Source: Aeromicrobium wangtongii
GTDB taxonomy: Bacteria > Actinomycetota > Actinomycetes > Propionibacteriales > Nocardioidaceae
Direction: 5' to 3'
Assembly (NCBI RefSeq): GCF_024584515.1
Contig: NZ_CP102173.1
Coordinates: 930,001 to 994,000 of the forward strand
DNA length: 64,000 nt
A program made the position numbers and the translations under genes. Position 1 is the first letter of the stretch, and every line of letters starts with the position of its first letter. Positions 21,944-31,330 of this stretch are shown here, piece after piece. The notes below the pieces were generated by a model, which saw only the letters and a list, made by a program, of their open reading frames with translations, had not been told where the DNA came from and made no database searches.

Positions 21944-22891
21944 GTGAGCTCTTCTGCCATGGCCCTGCGTACCCGCCTTTTTGGGGCGATCCTGCGTCGC
22001 ACCGCGACCCCCGTCGAGCAGGCCCGGGACTTCCCGGCGCTGCGCGCCGAGCGGCTACGGGTGCAGGGCACCCGGCTGGGCACGATGATCTTCGGCCGCA
22101 CCGATCCGGCGGCATCAGTCGAGCAGATCACCGTCGGGACGGGACTGCGGGCGTTGGTGCACCGGCCCAAGGACGCGATCGGGCCGCTGCCGTGCGTCGT
22201 GAACTTTCACGGGGGCGGCTGGGTGCAGGGCAATCCGGAGCAGTCGGCCTGGTTGGCCAGCCGCGTCGCGGTGCGCAACCGGGTCGCCGTGATCTCGCCG
22301 GCCTACCGGCTGGCACCCGAGCACCCGTTCCCCGCGGGGCTGGACGACTGTCACGACGCCCTGGCGTGGATCGTGGAGCACGCGGACGAGCTCGGCATCA
22401 CCCCCGAGCGGGTCGCCGTGATGGGCGACAGTGCCGGCGGCAACATCGCGGCGGTCCTGGCCCTGCTGGCACGGGACGAGGGTGGCCCGCAGCTGCGCGC
22501 CCAGGTGCTGATCTACCCGAGCGTGGAGATGTACGAGCGCTGGCCGTCCGAGGACAGGCATGCCGAGGCGCCGGTGCTGACCTCGGCGAACATGCGCGGA
22601 TACGCCCGGCTCTACCTGGGCGAGCAGTACGGCACCGAGGACTTCCGGGCGTCCCCGATCAGGGCGGCATCGCACGCGGGGCTGCCCAAGACCCTGATCG
22701 TGACCGCGGCGGCCGATCCGCTGCTCGACAACGGCGCCCGGTACCGGGACGCGCTCGCGGCGGACGGGGTCCCGGTTCGCTACGTCGAGCACGACGGCGC
22801 GATCCACGGGTTCATGAGCCTGCCGGGCGTCGTCCCGGTCGCCCGCGAGGCGCTGGACGACATCGTCGAGTTCCTGGGCGAGGCGCTCTGA
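21944..22891 (+). CDS. Alpha/beta-hydrolase esterase, hormone-sensitive lipase family
   Basis: A 315-residue esterase. It has the HSL oxyanion motif HGGGW (near residue 88), the nucleophile elbow GDSAGG (near 164), the acidic residue in AAADPLLD and the catalytic histidine in AIHGFM near the end. The substrate is probably a short or medium acyl ester. The start GTG 21944 is close to an alternative ATG 21959. A palindrome separates it from the DUF2236 gene. Confidence 0.92.
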   Translation: MSSSAMALRTRLFGAILRRTATPVEQARDFPALRAERLRVQGTRLGTMIFGRTDPAASVEQITVGTGLRALVHRPKDAIGPLPCVVNFHGGGWVQGNPEQSAWLASRVAVRNRVAVISPAYRLAPEHPFPAGLDDCHDALAWIVEHADELGITPERVAVMGDSAGGNIAAVLALLARDEGGPQLRAQVLIYPSVEMYERWPSEDRHAEAPVLTSANMRGYARLYLGEQYGTEDFRASPIRAASHAGLPKTLIVTAAADPLLDNGARYRDALAADGVPVRYVEHDGAIHGFMSLPGVVPVAREALDDIVEFLGEAL

Positions 22892-22894
22892 GCC

Positions 22895-22921
22895 TATTGT
22901 GACAGTGGGACTGTCACGATA
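22895..22921. promoter_or_regulatory. Palindromic operator/hairpin before the DUF2236 gene
   Basis: GTGACAGT-GGG-ACTGTCAC (22899-22917) is a perfect 8-bp inverted repeat, flanked by TAT and ATA. It is 14 bp before ATG 22932. The TGACA...TGTCA style is typical of TetR-family operators; as RNA it would also form a small stem just before the start codon. Confidence 0.55.
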
Positions 22922-22931
22922 GTGTCCGGGC

Positions 22932-23825
22932 ATGAGGCCCCTCTTCTGGCAGCGCAGTCACTGGCAGCAGCAGATCTCCCGGCTCGACCCGGAGACGCAG
23001 TACGAGCAGATCGCCCGCATCACCGGCATGCTCGAGTTCCCGTGGGACTCCCAGCAGGCGCTGAGCTTCGCCCTGTTCCGCACGTACGCCGTGCCGTCGA
23101 TCGGCCGGCTCCTGTACGACACGGGGGAGTTCACGCAGGCGACGCAGAAGCGCCACGACGACACCGCGCTGATCCTGGAGACCCTGGTCGCCGAAGGGCT
23201 GGAGTCGCCCGACGGGCGCGCCGGCGTCCGCCGCATGAACCAGATGCACGGCAGCTACGACATCTCCAACGACGACATGCGGTACGTCCTGTCGACGTTC
23301 GTGGTCACCCCGGTGCGCTGGATCGAGCGCTATGGCTGGCGCGAGGGCCTGGCCGCCGAGAAGACCGCCGCGGTCCGGTACTACCAGCGGCTCGGACGTC
23401 TCATGGGCATCCAGGACGTGCCGGCCGACTACGACGGCTTCGCCGAGCTGATGGACGCGTACGAGCAGCAGACCTACGTCTTCGACCCGAAGGCGCGGGC
23501 CGTCGCCGACGCCACGCTGGACCTGTTCGTCGGGTTCTACCCGCGGCCCGTGCGCCCGCTGATGCGACGGTTCAGCATCGCGCTGCTGGACGATCACCTG
23601 CGGGAGGCCTTCGACTACCCGCGGCCGTCGCGGCTGGTGAGCCGGCTCGCGCACGGTTCGCTGGTCGCCCGGGGCAGGATCGTGCGGTTCCTCCCGCCAC
23701 GCCGCAAGCCTGCGCTGCTGCGCGACAACCACCGCATCCGTTCCTATCCGGGGGGCTTCATGATCGAGCGCCTCGGCACGTTCCCGGCGACGATGCCGCA
23801 GGACAGTGGGACGCCGACGGGCTGA
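22932..23825 (+). CDS. DUF2236 (MpaB/Lcp-like) oxygenase family protein
   Basis: A 297-residue protein of the DUF2236 family, which includes rubber oxygenase Lcp and fungal MpaB and binds a b-type haem. Supportive blocks are LFRTYAVPSIGRLLYDTGEF, KRHDDTALILETLVAEG, RRMNQMHGSYDISNDDMRYVLSTFVVTPVRWIERYG (about residues 98-135), including the conserved histidines and arginine/tryptophan context. There is no signal peptide. The substrate is unknown. It follows the esterase gene and may belong to lipid or isoprenoid breakdown. Confidence 0.85.
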   Translation: MRPLFWQRSHWQQQISRLDPETQYEQIARITGMLEFPWDSQQALSFALFRTYAVPSIGRLLYDTGEFTQATQKRHDDTALILETLVAEGLESPDGRAGVRRMNQMHGSYDISNDDMRYVLSTFVVTPVRWIERYGWREGLAAEKTAAVRYYQRLGRLMGIQDVPADYDGFAELMDAYEQQTYVFDPKARAVADATLDLFVGFYPRPVRPLMRRFSIALLDDHLREAFDYPRPSRLVSRLAHGSLVARGRIVRFLPPRRKPALLRDNHRIRSYPGGFMIERLGTFPATMPQDSGTPTG

Positions 23826-23891
23826 TCAGGGGTTGCCGTGAGGGCGGGTCGCGCCGACGATGGAGTGATCCTCTCGACGACAGGACCGATC

Positions 23892-24848
23892 ATGAGACAG
23901 TTCCGTTGGGCGGTGGGACTCGCCGTGATGATCATGGCCGGGTCCGTCCTGCCCGCCTCCGCCCACCACGACCACGACCGACGCCCCGCGCAGCCGGACC
24001 GCATCGAGCTGCCGAACGGCTGGCTGCCCGAGGGAATCACGACAGACGGCAAGAATCTCTACTCGGGCTCCCGCGCCGACGGGGCCATCGTGAAGATCGC
24101 CATCCGCTCGGGACGCACCACCCGCTTCGCCGGGGCAGCCGGGCGGGTGGCCGTCGGCATCGACTACGACCGGCGCCGGGACGTCCTGTGGGTCGCCGGT
24201 GGGGCCGGCAAGCAGGTGCGTGCGCAGGACGCCGACACCGGCAAGGTCCTGGCGACGTACGCCTTCCCGAGCGCGGGCGCGCGATTCGTCAACGACCTGA
24301 CCGTGACCCGCACCGGCGTCTACGCCACCGACTCGCTGTCCAAGGAGCTGCTGGTCATCCCGTTCGGGCACGGGCGGAGCGCGAAGCTGCCCGCGGCCGG
24401 TCGCGCCAGGATCGTGCCGTTGACCGGCGATCTGCAGCTCGCGGAGGGCAACAACCTCAACGGCATCGTGAGCTACGGCAGGTCGTTGGTCGCGGTGCAG
24501 AGCAACACCGGTCTGCTCCTTCGCATCGACCCGCGATCGGGCCGGACCCGCCAGGTCGACACCGGCGGCACGACCTTCGTCAACGGCGACGGTCTCGAGC
24601 GGGGCCGCGGCGTGCTCTACGTCGTGCAGAACCGGTTCAACAAGATCGCCGTGGTCGACCTCGACCGGCGCCAGCGGACCGGCGAGCTGGTCGACACGAT
24701 CGAGCGGAGTGACTTCGCGGACGAGATCGACGTGCCCAGCACGGTCGCCCTCGTGCATCGATCGCTGTTCGTGGTCAACGCCCGGTTCGGGATCGCGAGC
24801 CCGGGGACGGCCGCCTACTGGATCACGCGGGCGGACGCGCGTCGCTGA
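23892..24848 (+). CDS. Secreted SMP-30/NHL-like beta-propeller protein
   Basis: A 318-residue exported protein. The signal peptide ends near PASAHH and is followed by a His/Asp-rich stretch (HHDHDRR). The rest is built of repeated blades (GWLPEGITTDGKNLYSGSR, VGIDYDRRRDVLWVAGG, FVNDLTVTRTGVYATDS, FVNGDGLERGRGVLYVVQ), like SMP-30/gluconolactonase or NHL propellers. Enzymatic activity is not certain. I chose ATG 23892 for the signal peptide; GTG 23838 would add 18 residues. The 3' end overlaps the convergent DoxX gene by 26 bases. Confidence 0.82.
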   Translation: MRQFRWAVGLAVMIMAGSVLPASAHHDHDRRPAQPDRIELPNGWLPEGITTDGKNLYSGSRADGAIVKIAIRSGRTTRFAGAAGRVAVGIDYDRRRDVLWVAGGAGKQVRAQDADTGKVLATYAFPSAGARFVNDLTVTRTGVYATDSLSKELLVIPFGHGRSAKLPAAGRARIVPLTGDLQLAEGNNLNGIVSYGRSLVAVQSNTGLLLRIDPRSGRTRQVDTGGTTFVNGDGLERGRGVLYVVQNRFNKIAVVDLDRRQRTGELVDTIERSDFADEIDVPSTVALVHRSLFVVNARFGIASPGTAAYWITRADARR

Positions 24849-25260
24849 GGCGTTTGGAGCGCCAGGCCCGCCACGCGCCGGTCGACCACAGCGCCCAGAC
24901 CACGAGCACCGGCTGGAAGAGCAGCCGGACGGCGCGGGCCCGGTCCGAGTCGAGGCCGAAGGCGTCCGTCCGGGTGACCAGCTGGGAGATGTTGCCGGGG
25001 AAGATGGCCACGAAGAAGGCCGCGACGACCCATCCCACGGTGGCCCGGTGGCGTCGCGGGGCGGCGACGAGTGCGCCGCCAAGAGCCAGCTCGACCGCGC
25101 CCGACGCGATGACGACCAGATCGGTCTCGGCCGGGAACCACGGCGGCACCTGGGCGGCGAACTCCTCGCGGGCGAAGGTCAGGTGGCTGGTGCCGGCGAA
25201 CAGCAGGAAGGTGCCGAGCACGATCCGTCCGGCCGTGCGGGCAGGTGAGGTCGAGGGCAT
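24823..25260 (-). CDS. DoxX-family membrane protein
   Basis: A 145-residue integral membrane protein with four hydrophobic helices and the DoxX pattern (FLLFAGTSHLTFAREEFAAQVPPWFP, ASGAVELALGGAL, FPGNISQL). DoxX-like proteins are linked to quinone or thiosulfate metabolism and redox stress, with no fixed role. ATG 25260 was chosen over an ATG 72 nt upstream, which adds a basic non-hydrophobic leader. Its last 26 bases overlap the beta-propeller gene. Confidence 0.85.
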   Translation of the reverse strand: MPSTSPARTAGRIVLGTFLLFAGTSHLTFAREEFAAQVPPWFPAETDLVVIASGAVELALGGALVAAPRRHRATVGWVVAAFFVAIFPGNISQLVTRTDAFGLDSDRARAVRLLFQPVLVVWALWSTGAWRAWRSKRLSDARPPA

Positions 25261-25336
25261 GTGCACCAGCGTCCCGCAGCGGCGGCCTCTGCGCACGACG
25301 GAGCCTTGGCAGGGATCTCTCGTCGGAGGCATCCGC

Positions 25337-26632
25337 CTAGAACCAGATGCTGAGGTACGGCTCGACCGGGGCGCGGAACATCCGGTCGAGCCGCTCGGCG
25401 TCTCCGGCTAGGCCGCCGGCCGCCACCAGCGTGCTGGCGGGGACGCCGCCGAGGTACAGCGCGCCGAGGGCGTTGACGCTCATCGAGACGTCGGCCGGGT
25501 CGTCCGTCGCGGTGACCGTGGCCTCGCCGGTGTCGCCGACGTCGAGCGCCCAGGTTCCGGCGGCGAAGCCCAGCGGGTCGTTGATCGCGATGACCAGCCG
25601 GCCCGCGGCGCCGTAGGTGCGGGCGGTCAGCGCGGCCGGGACGTCCAGGACGCGGACCCACAGGTGGTCGAACTCGCTGACCCGCACCGCGCGGAAGTCG
25701 TCGATCATCCAGCGCAACGGCTCGTCGACCGGACGCAGGTGGGCGGTGACGGTCGACACGAGGTCCACCTCGAGCAGGTACCGCCACAGCCCGGCGTACG
25801 CATCGGTGGTTGCCGCGACGAGCGTCTTGACCGCGAGCCGGTGGTCGGCGAAGTCGGACGGGTCCTCGGTGATCTCGTAGACCGCGAATCCCTGCGGTGT
25901 GCCATCGGCGTCGTCGTACCGGATCGTCTGCAGCTTCGGGGCGCTCGGGTCGCCCGCGGACAGGCCGAGCTGGCGGGTCCACAGGTGCCCGGAGTACGAG
26001 ATCTGCCCGGGGCGGGCCAGGCGCACCCGCTCGACGATCGCGAGCCCGTCCTCGCGCAGCTGCTCGGGTGTCACGAGGCGCACCTGTCCCTGCGCCGTCG
26101 GGCCCGTCCAACGGACCCGACGGGTCGACACGGTGACGTCACGCGCCAGGGCCGCGGGGGAGAAGCCGAAGCGGGAGTAGATCGTCGACTCCGAGACCGT
26201 GAGCATCGCGACCGGCAGGTCGAGGGCACGGGCCGTGCGCAGCTCGGCCTCCAGGAGGGCGCGGGCGATGCCGCGCCGCCGGTGCGTCTGCGCGACCGTG
26301 ACACCGCTGACGGCCCATGCCGGCACCGCCCGCAGACCAGGCACGGTCAGGTCGGCCGGCCAGCAGATGGTGGTGGCCACCGGCTGCTCGGGGATGCCGG
26401 CCGTGTCGTCGTAGACGCCGACGAGTCGTCGGTCCGGCCCCAGGTTCCGCTGCCGCTCGGCGATGACCTCCGCGGAGGGCCGGGCGTTGTGGAATCCACG
26501 GGTCTCCGCGAGGAACCAGCCCTCGTACTCCGCGGCGTCGGTGCCGTCGACAATGCGCAGGCGCAGGCCGTCAGCGGCCAGTCGGGCCCGCGACGTCTCG
26601 TCGATCGGGAGGTCTGCGGATGGGGTGCTCAC
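25337..26632 (-). CDS. Eis-like GNAT N-acetyltransferase with SCP2-like C-terminal domain
   Basis: A 431-residue protein with the Eis architecture: an N-terminal GNAT domain with the acetyl-CoA loop VAQTHRRRGIARALLE (about residues 108-123), a second GNAT-like domain, and a C-terminal SCP2-type lobe. The catalytic tyrosine is likely in STIYSRFGF and the protein ends in Phe, as in Eis, where the C-terminal carboxylate takes part in catalysis. Eis enzymes acetylate amines of aminoglycosides and other substrates; the substrate here is not known. It starts at GTG 26632, 26 nt after pncA. Confidence 0.88.
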   Translation of the reverse strand: MSTPSADLPIDETSRARLAADGLRLRIVDGTDAAEYEGWFLAETRGFHNARPSAEVIAERQRNLGPDRRLVGVYDDTAGIPEQPVATTICWPADLTVPGLRAVPAWAVSGVTVAQTHRRRGIARALLEAELRTARALDLPVAMLTVSESTIYSRFGFSPAALARDVTVSTRRVRWTGPTAQGQVRLVTPEQLREDGLAIVERVRLARPGQISYSGHLWTRQLGLSAGDPSAPKLQTIRYDDADGTPQGFAVYEITEDPSDFADHRLAVKTLVAATTDAYAGLWRYLLEVDLVSTVTAHLRPVDEPLRWMIDDFRAVRVSEFDHLWVRVLDVPAALTARTYGAAGRLVIAINDPLGFAAGTWALDVGDTGEATVTATDDPADVSMSVNALGALYLGGVPASTLVAAGGLAGDAERLDRMFRAPVEPYLSIWF

Positions 26633-26658
26633 GGGCCCCAACCTAGCCTCGTGCGCCG

Positions 26659-27210
26659 TCAGTCCGTCGTGACGCCGGCGTCCGCCCACTCCTGTCGGAC
26701 CCGGGGCAGGTTGTCGGCCGACACCGCGGCGGTGAGGCCCTCGAGCACGCGCACCCGGAATCCCTCGCGGGCGGCATCGAGGGCTGTGGCCCGGACGCAG
26801 TAGTCGGTGGCGACACCGCAGATGTCGACCCGGTCGACGTCGTGGGACCGCAGCCAGTCGGCCAGGCCGGTGCCGGATGCCGAGGCGCCCTCGAAGCCGG
26901 AGTAGGCGGCGGCGTACTCGCCCTTGAAGAACGTCTCGGCGAACATGTCCGGCTCCAGCGGGGCGTGCAGCTGCTCGCCGTCGGTCCCGACGACGCAGTG
27001 CGGGGGCCAGGAGTCGACGAAGTCGGGAGCGTCCGAGAAGTGCGCGCCGGGATCGATGTGGTGGTCGCGGGTGGCGAGCACGATCGGGTATGCGCCGGAG
27101 CCGATCAGCCCCGCCACGTCGGCCGCGACCCGGGCACCGCCGGCCACTGCGAGGGAGCCGCCCTCGCAGAAGTCGTTCTGGACGTCGACGACGATCAGCG
27201 CGGCGGTCAT
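26659..27210 (-). CDS. pncA: Nicotinamidase
   Basis: A 183-residue cysteine amidohydrolase that converts nicotinamide to nicotinate. The catalytic triad is visible: Asp in DVQNDF (near residue 10), Lys in FFKGEY (near 95) and Cys in ATDYCV (near 136). The metal site is D-x-H-x-H-like in TRDHHIDPGAHFS. Isochorismatase relatives lack this exact metal site. ATG 27210 overlaps the pncB stop by 4 bases, so the product is passed to the neighbouring phosphoribosyltransferase. Confidence 0.95.
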   Translation of the reverse strand: MTAALIVVDVQNDFCEGGSLAVAGGARVAADVAGLIGSGAYPIVLATRDHHIDPGAHFSDAPDFVDSWPPHCVVGTDGEQLHAPLEPDMFAETFFKGEYAAAYSGFEGASASGTGLADWLRSHDVDRVDICGVATDYCVRATALDAAREGFRVRVLEGLTAAVSADNLPRVRQEWADAGVTTD

Positions 27211-28514
27211 GAGTCCATCTCCTGGTAGATCGTGTCCAGCACCGGATCGGCCTTGGACAGTCGGCGGGCGGACGCGGGCAGCTCCGCGAGCGATGCCTGC
27301 AGGCGCGCCCGGGCGTCCTCGAGGGAGTCGGTGTGGACCCGCTTGCCGTCGCGCACCAGCTCGACCAGCAGGGGCCGGTCGTTGGCGTCGTGATCGGGCG
27401 ACGAGCCGATGCCGATGACCTCGGCCTGCGCGCGTCCGGTCGGGCCGAGCCGGCGCATGGCGTACTTGCGGCCGCCGACGGAGACCTTGTCGGCGCTCTT
27501 CTTGGCCACGGAGACCATCTGGCCGTCGTCGTCGGCGCGCGACACCAGCTTGTAGACGAAGCCGCTGGTGGGCACGCCCGAGCCCGTCACCAGGGAGGTG
27601 CCCACGCCGTAGCCGTCGACCGGCGCGACGGCCAGGGCCGCGATCGCGTACTCGTCCAGATCGCTCGTGACCGTGATCCGGGTCTTCGTGGCGCCGAGGT
27701 CGTCCAGCTGCTGGCGCACTGACCGGGCCAGGGACACCAGGTCCCCGGAGTCGAGGCGGACGCCGCCGAGCTCGCCACCCGCGAGGTCGACCGCCGTCCG
27801 GATCGCCTCGGCGACGTCGTAGGTGTCGACCAGCACGGTGGTGCCGGGCCCCAAGGCCGAGATCTGCGCCTCGAAGGCCTCCCGCTCGCTGTCGTGGACC
27901 AGCGTGAACGAGTGGGCGCTGGTGCCGGTCGTCGGGATGCCGTAGGTGCGGCCCGCCTCGAGATTGGACGTGGCCGCGAAGCCGGCGATGTACGCCGCCC
28001 GGGCGGCCGCGACGGCCGCCTGCTCCTGCGTGCGGCGCGAGCCCATCTCGATGCACGGGCGGTCCCCGGCGGCGGTGATCATCCGCGAGGCCGCCGTCGC
28101 GATCGCCGAGTCGTGGTTGAGGATCGACAGCAGCAAGGTCTCCAGGAGCACGCACTCCGCGAAGGTGCCCTCGACGATCATCACCGGCGACTGCGGGAAG
28201 TAGATCTCCCCGTCGGGATAGCCCCAGATCGTGCCGGAGAACCGGTGGTCGGCCAGCCAGTCGAGCGTGTCGGCGTCCACGATCTGCGCCTCGCGCAGGA
28301 ACGACAGCTCGGCATCGCCGAAGCGGAAGTCCGCCAGTGCGTCCAGGGCCCGACCGACACCGGCGACGACACCGTAGCGCCGGCCCCCCGAGAGGCGCCG
28401 GGCGAACAGCTCGAAGACCGAGGGCCGGTCCGCGGTGCCGTCGCGCAGGGACGCCTGCAGCATCGTGAGCTCGTAGTGGTCGGTCAGCAGCGCGGTGCTG
28501 CGGGAGTCGGTCAC
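27207..28514 (-). CDS. pncB: Nicotinate phosphoribosyltransferase
   Basis: A 435-residue Preiss-Handler enzyme that joins nicotinate and PRPP to nicotinate mononucleotide. Family features are the N-terminal [14 protein letters not shown], the phosphorylated-histidine region [24 protein letters not shown] (near residue 254) and the PRPP/phosphate site GVGTSLVTG. It begins at GTG 28514, is translationally coupled to pncA and is divergent from clpS, as in M. tuberculosis where pncB1 precedes clpS. Confidence 0.96.
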   Translation of the reverse strand: MTDSRSTALLTDHYELTMLQASLRDGTADRPSVFELFARRLSGGRRYGVVAGVGRALDALADFRFGDAELSFLREAQIVDADTLDWLADHRFSGTIWGYPDGEIYFPQSPVMIVEGTFAECVLLETLLLSILNHDSAIATAASRMITAAGDRPCIEMGSRRTQEQAAVAAARAAYIAGFAATSNLEAGRTYGIPTTGTSAHSFTLVHDSEREAFEAQISALGPGTTVLVDTYDVAEAIRTAVDLAGGELGGVRLDSGDLVSLARSVRQQLDDLGATKTRITVTSDLDEYAIAALAVAPVDGYGVGTSLVTGSGVPTSGFVYKLVSRADDDGQMVSVAKKSADKVSVGGRKYAMRRLGPTGRAQAEVIGIGSSPDHDANDRPLLVELVRDGKRVHTDSLEDARARLQASLAELPASARRLSKADPVLDTIYQEMDS

Positions 28515-28580
28515 GCACCCAGACTAGGCACTGCCGGCGCTCGCGGCACGCGCGCCGTTGGACTCGTCGGGGCACTGCGT

Positions 28581-28586
28581 AACAAT
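28581..28586 (+). promoter_or_regulatory. -10 box giving a leaderless clpS mRNA
   Basis: AACAAT (within TAACAAT) ends 6 nt before GTG 28593, so the transcript probably starts at the start codon. Confidence 0.4.
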
Positions 28587-28592
28587 GGTCTC

Positions 28593-28889
28593 GTGAGCAC
28601 CCCGACCCCCGTCGAGATCGCCGAGCCCGACGTCGACAACGTTGTCGAGCTCGAGAAGCCGTGGGTCACGATCGTCTGGAACGACCCGGTCAACCTGATG
28701 TCGTACGTGGCGTACGTCTTTCGCAACTACTTCGGGTACACCGAGGAGAAGGCCCACGAGCTGATGCTCAAGGTGCACCACGACGGCCGGACGATCGTCT
28801 CCAGCGGCAGCCGCGAGGAGATGGAGCGGCACGTCCAGGCGATGCACGAGTACGGCCTCTGGGCGACCCTGGAGAGGCAGGACGCGTGA
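28593..28889 (+). CDS. clpS: ATP-dependent Clp protease adaptor ClpS
   Basis: A 98-residue N-recognin adaptor that delivers N-degron substrates to the ClpC/ClpA unfoldase. The core is typical: [21 protein letters not shown] (Asn-Asp that bind the N-terminal residue), [17 protein letters not shown] (binding-pocket Met/Val and His), and [10 protein letters not shown] at the end. The acidic N-terminal tail (about 20 residues) is usual. It starts at GTG 28593; the stop overlaps the next start (GTGA). Confidence 0.96.
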   Translation: MSTPTPVEIAEPDVDNVVELEKPWVTIVWNDPVNLMSYVAYVFRNYFGYTEEKAHELMLKVHHDGRTIVSSGSREEMERHVQAMHEYGLWATLERQDA

Positions 28890-29470
28890 AGCCCTTCCGT
28901 CGTCGCCGGCGCGGCCGGCTCACGGCCACCTTCGAGCTCGGTGAGGCGCACCTGATCGCCAGCCTCGCCGCCCAGGTCGTCGAGCTGTTGCGCGACCGCA
29001 ACGGCGCCGAGGAGTCCGATCCCGATCCCCTCGCCGCCCAGATCGGGATGGGCGGGCCGTCGCTGGCGCCCGAGGACCCGGTGCTGTTGCGGCTGCTGCC
29101 CGATGCCTACCGCGACGACCCGGAGGACGCCGGGGAGTTCCGCCGGTACACCGAGCGCTCGCTCACCTCGGCCAAGGTGCACAACGCCGAGACGCTGATC
29201 GGCACGCTGATCGACGGCGGGCTCACCTTCGGGGAGATGCCCGACGAGGACGACGACCCCATCGAGGTCGAGCTCGACCCCGACCAGGCGCAGGCCTGGT
29301 TGCGCGCGCTGACCGACATCCGGCTGTCGCTCGCGGTGCGGCTCGGCATCGAGACCGACGAGGACACGCTGCGCATCGCCGAGTCCGAGGACGACCAGAC
29401 CCTGGCGATGTCCGACATCTACGACTGGCTCGGCTACGTCCAGGAGACGTTGATCGCCGCGCTGGAGTGA
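28886..29470 (+). CDS. DUF2017 family protein
   Basis: A 194-residue actinobacterial protein with the family pattern: basic start, [47 protein letters not shown], then [18 protein letters not shown] and [16 protein letters not shown]. The middle is strongly acidic. Its constant coupling to clpS (4-base overlap here) suggests a role with Clp proteolysis, which is inference. Confidence 0.9.
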   Translation: MKPFRRRRRGRLTATFELGEAHLIASLAAQVVELLRDRNGAEESDPDPLAAQIGMGGPSLAPEDPVLLRLLPDAYRDDPEDAGEFRRYTERSLTSAKVHNAETLIGTLIDGGLTFGEMPDEDDDPIEVELDPDQAQAWLRALTDIRLSLAVRLGIETDEDTLRIAESEDDQTLAMSDIYDWLGYVQETLIAALE

Positions 29471-29471
29471 G

Positions 29472-29487
29472 TACTCCCGGGGGAGTA
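29472..29487. promoter_or_regulatory. 16-bp palindrome upstream of the two-component operon
   Basis: TACTCCC-GG-GGGAGTA, with flanks G and GT shared with a second copy at 31331-31346. It is centred about 67 bp before GTG 29547. This is the expected place for a NarL/LuxR-type activator, so the adjacent response regulator is the best candidate. Confidence 0.75.
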
Positions 29488-29511
29488 GTCGCGCCTCGTC
29501 CTCACGACGCA

Positions 29512-29540
29512 TGACGACGGCCCGGGCGCGGGCCTAGGTT
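29512..29540 (+). promoter_or_regulatory. Promoter of the two-component operon
   Basis: TGACGA (29512-29517), 17 bp, then TAGGTT (29535-29540), 6 nt before GTG 29547. The mRNA is probably leaderless. The 16-bp palindrome lies just upstream of the -35 region. Confidence 0.5.
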
Positions 29541-29546
29541 TGACGG

Positions 29547-30665
29547 GTGAGTCCCCGTCCGAACCGTCCCCGGCCGTGGGTGCTGGCGATCCCGGCGCTG
29601 CTCGTGCTGCAGGTGGCTGGGACGTTCGGCGCGTTCGCCAACCAGGTCGACTCCAGGCCGCCGCCCCTCGCACTGGCGATCGCGGTCGCCGGCCCGTTGC
29701 TGCTCCTGCTGTTCGAGCGGTCGGCGCGGCTGGTGATGGCCGCGACGGCGGCGCTGACCTGTACCTACGTGCTGGCCGGCTATCCGTACGGTCCGGTCTT
29801 CGCGACCTTGTCGGTCGTGTCGATCCTGACCGTCCTGCGCGGCCACCGGTACACCGTGTGGGCCGGCCTGGGGGTGCTGCTGGTGGTCACCCAGGTCCAG
29901 CTGGTCAGGGACGACGACTGGTCGTGGGCGTGGTTGTCGGGCGCGAGCGCCTGGTTGCTCCTGCTGGTCAGCATCAGTGAGCTCGTGCGGGTGCGCGGCG
30001 AGCGGGTCCGCGCGGCGCGGGCCGCCGAGCGGGAGTCGCGCCGGCGGGCGGCCGGCGAGGAGCGGCTGGCGATCGCCCGCGAGCTGCACGATGTCGTGGC
30101 GCACCACATGTCGCTCATCAACGTCCAGGCGGGCGTGGCGCTGCACCTCGTGGACCGCAGGCCCGAGCAGGTCCAGACGGCGCTGGCGGTGATCAAGGAC
30201 GCGAGCCGTGAGGCACTGGCCGAGATGCGCTCGCTCGTCGGTGTCCTGCGCGACGAGGCAGATCCGGCGCCGCGTGCGCCGGGGGAGTCGCTCGCCGCCC
30301 TGGACGACCTGGCCGAGCGCGGTCGACTCGCCGGACTGGCGGTCGTCGCCTCGGTTGACGTGCCCCGGCCCGTGCCGGCCGCGGTCGAGCTCGCAGCGCT
30401 GCGGATCGCGCAGGAGGCGGTCACCAATGTCGTGCGGCACGCGGAGGCCCGCCACGTCGACATCGTGGTCCGGCTGGACGCCGATGGGCTCACGGTCCGG
30501 GTCGACGACGACGGTCGCGGCGCACCGGCGGGGCTGCGGCCCGGCAACGGCGTCATCGGCATGACCGAGCGGGCCGATGCCCTGGGCGGCCGGCTGACGA
30601 TCGGTGCCTCACCCCGCGGTGGGGTGAGCGTCCACGCGCACCTCCCCGTCGGTGACGACTCGTGA
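29547..30665 (+). CDS. Sensor histidine kinase, NarL-partner type (HisKA_3)
   Basis: A 372-residue membrane kinase. The first about 140 residues form four to five hydrophobic helices with little extracytoplasmic sequence, so the signal is probably sensed in the membrane. The dimerisation/phosphorylation helix is RLAIARELHDVVAHHMS (phospho-His near residue 180), and the ATPase domain shows the N box region ALRIAQEAVTNVVRHAEA and the DDDGRGAP/GNGVIGMTERADALGG G boxes. Its stop overlaps the regulator start by 4 bases. Confidence 0.93.
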   Translation: MSPRPNRPRPWVLAIPALLVLQVAGTFGAFANQVDSRPPPLALAIAVAGPLLLLLFERSARLVMAATAALTCTYVLAGYPYGPVFATLSVVSILTVLRGHRYTVWAGLGVLLVVTQVQLVRDDDWSWAWLSGASAWLLLLVSISELVRVRGERVRAARAAERESRRRAAGEERLAIARELHDVVAHHMSLINVQAGVALHLVDRRPEQVQTALAVIKDASREALAEMRSLVGVLRDEADPAPRAPGESLAALDDLAERGRLAGLAVVASVDVPRPVPAAVELAALRIAQEAVTNVVRHAEARHVDIVVRLDADGLTVRVDDDGRGAPAGLRPGNGVIGMTERADALGGRLTIGASPRGGVSVHAHLPVGDDS

Positions 30666-31324
30666 TCACGGTCGTGCTGGTCGACGACCAGGCGCTGCTG
30701 CGCGCCGGCTTCCGGGCGCTGCTCGACGCCGAGGAGGGCATCGAGGTGGTCGGTGAGGCGTCGGATGGTCGACAGGCCCTCGAGGTGGTGTCCCGGACGC
30801 GCCCCGACGTCGTCCTGATGGACATCCGCATGCCGGGCGTGGACGGCCTGGCGGCCACGAGCGCCATCACCACCGACCCCGCGCTGAGCGGGACGCACGT
30901 CGTGATCCTGACGACCTTCGACCTCGACGAGTACGTCTTCGAGGCCATCCGTGGCGGCGCCAGCGGCTTCCTGGTCAAGTCGACCGAGCCAGCCGAGCTC
31001 GTCGCGGCGGTGAAGGCCGTCGCGCAGGGCGATGCGCTGCTCTCGCCCGGCATCACCCGCCGGCTCATCGAGGAGTTCGCGAGCCGTTCGCGCGAGGGCG
31101 CCGACGACTCGCTGCTGGCGCCGTTGACGCAGCGGGAGCGGGAGGTCCTGGCCCTCGTCGGCGCCGGGCTCACCAACGACGAGATCGGTGCCCGGCTCTT
31201 CATGAGCCCGGCGACCGCCAAGACCCACGTCAGCCGCTCGATGACCAAGCTGCAGGCACGCGACCGCGCCCAGCTCGTCGTGATCGCGTACGAGACCGGC
31301 CTCGTCCGCCCGGGCTGGTCCTAG
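30662..31324 (+). CDS. LuxR/NarL-family response regulator
   Basis: A 220-residue regulator: receiver domain with acidic DD at residues 8-9, phospho-acceptor Asp near residue 54 (VVLMDIRMPG), Thr/Lys switch residues (ILTTFD, LVKST), and a C-terminal LuxR helix-turn-helix (LTQREREVLALVGAGLTNDEIGARLFMSPATAKTHVSR, about 154-192). It is coupled to the kinase. Identical palindromes lie before the kinase gene and directly after this gene, ahead of the SHOCT/ABC genes, so it likely controls both. Confidence 0.94.
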   Translation: MITVVLVDDQALLRAGFRALLDAEEGIEVVGEASDGRQALEVVSRTRPDVVLMDIRMPGVDGLAATSAITTDPALSGTHVVILTTFDLDEYVFEAIRGGASGFLVKSTEPAELVAAVKAVAQGDALLSPGITRRLIEEFASRSREGADDSLLAPLTQREREVLALVGAGLTNDEIGARLFMSPATAKTHVSRSMTKLQARDRAQLVVIAYETGLVRPGWS

Positions 31325-31330
31325 CCGCGG

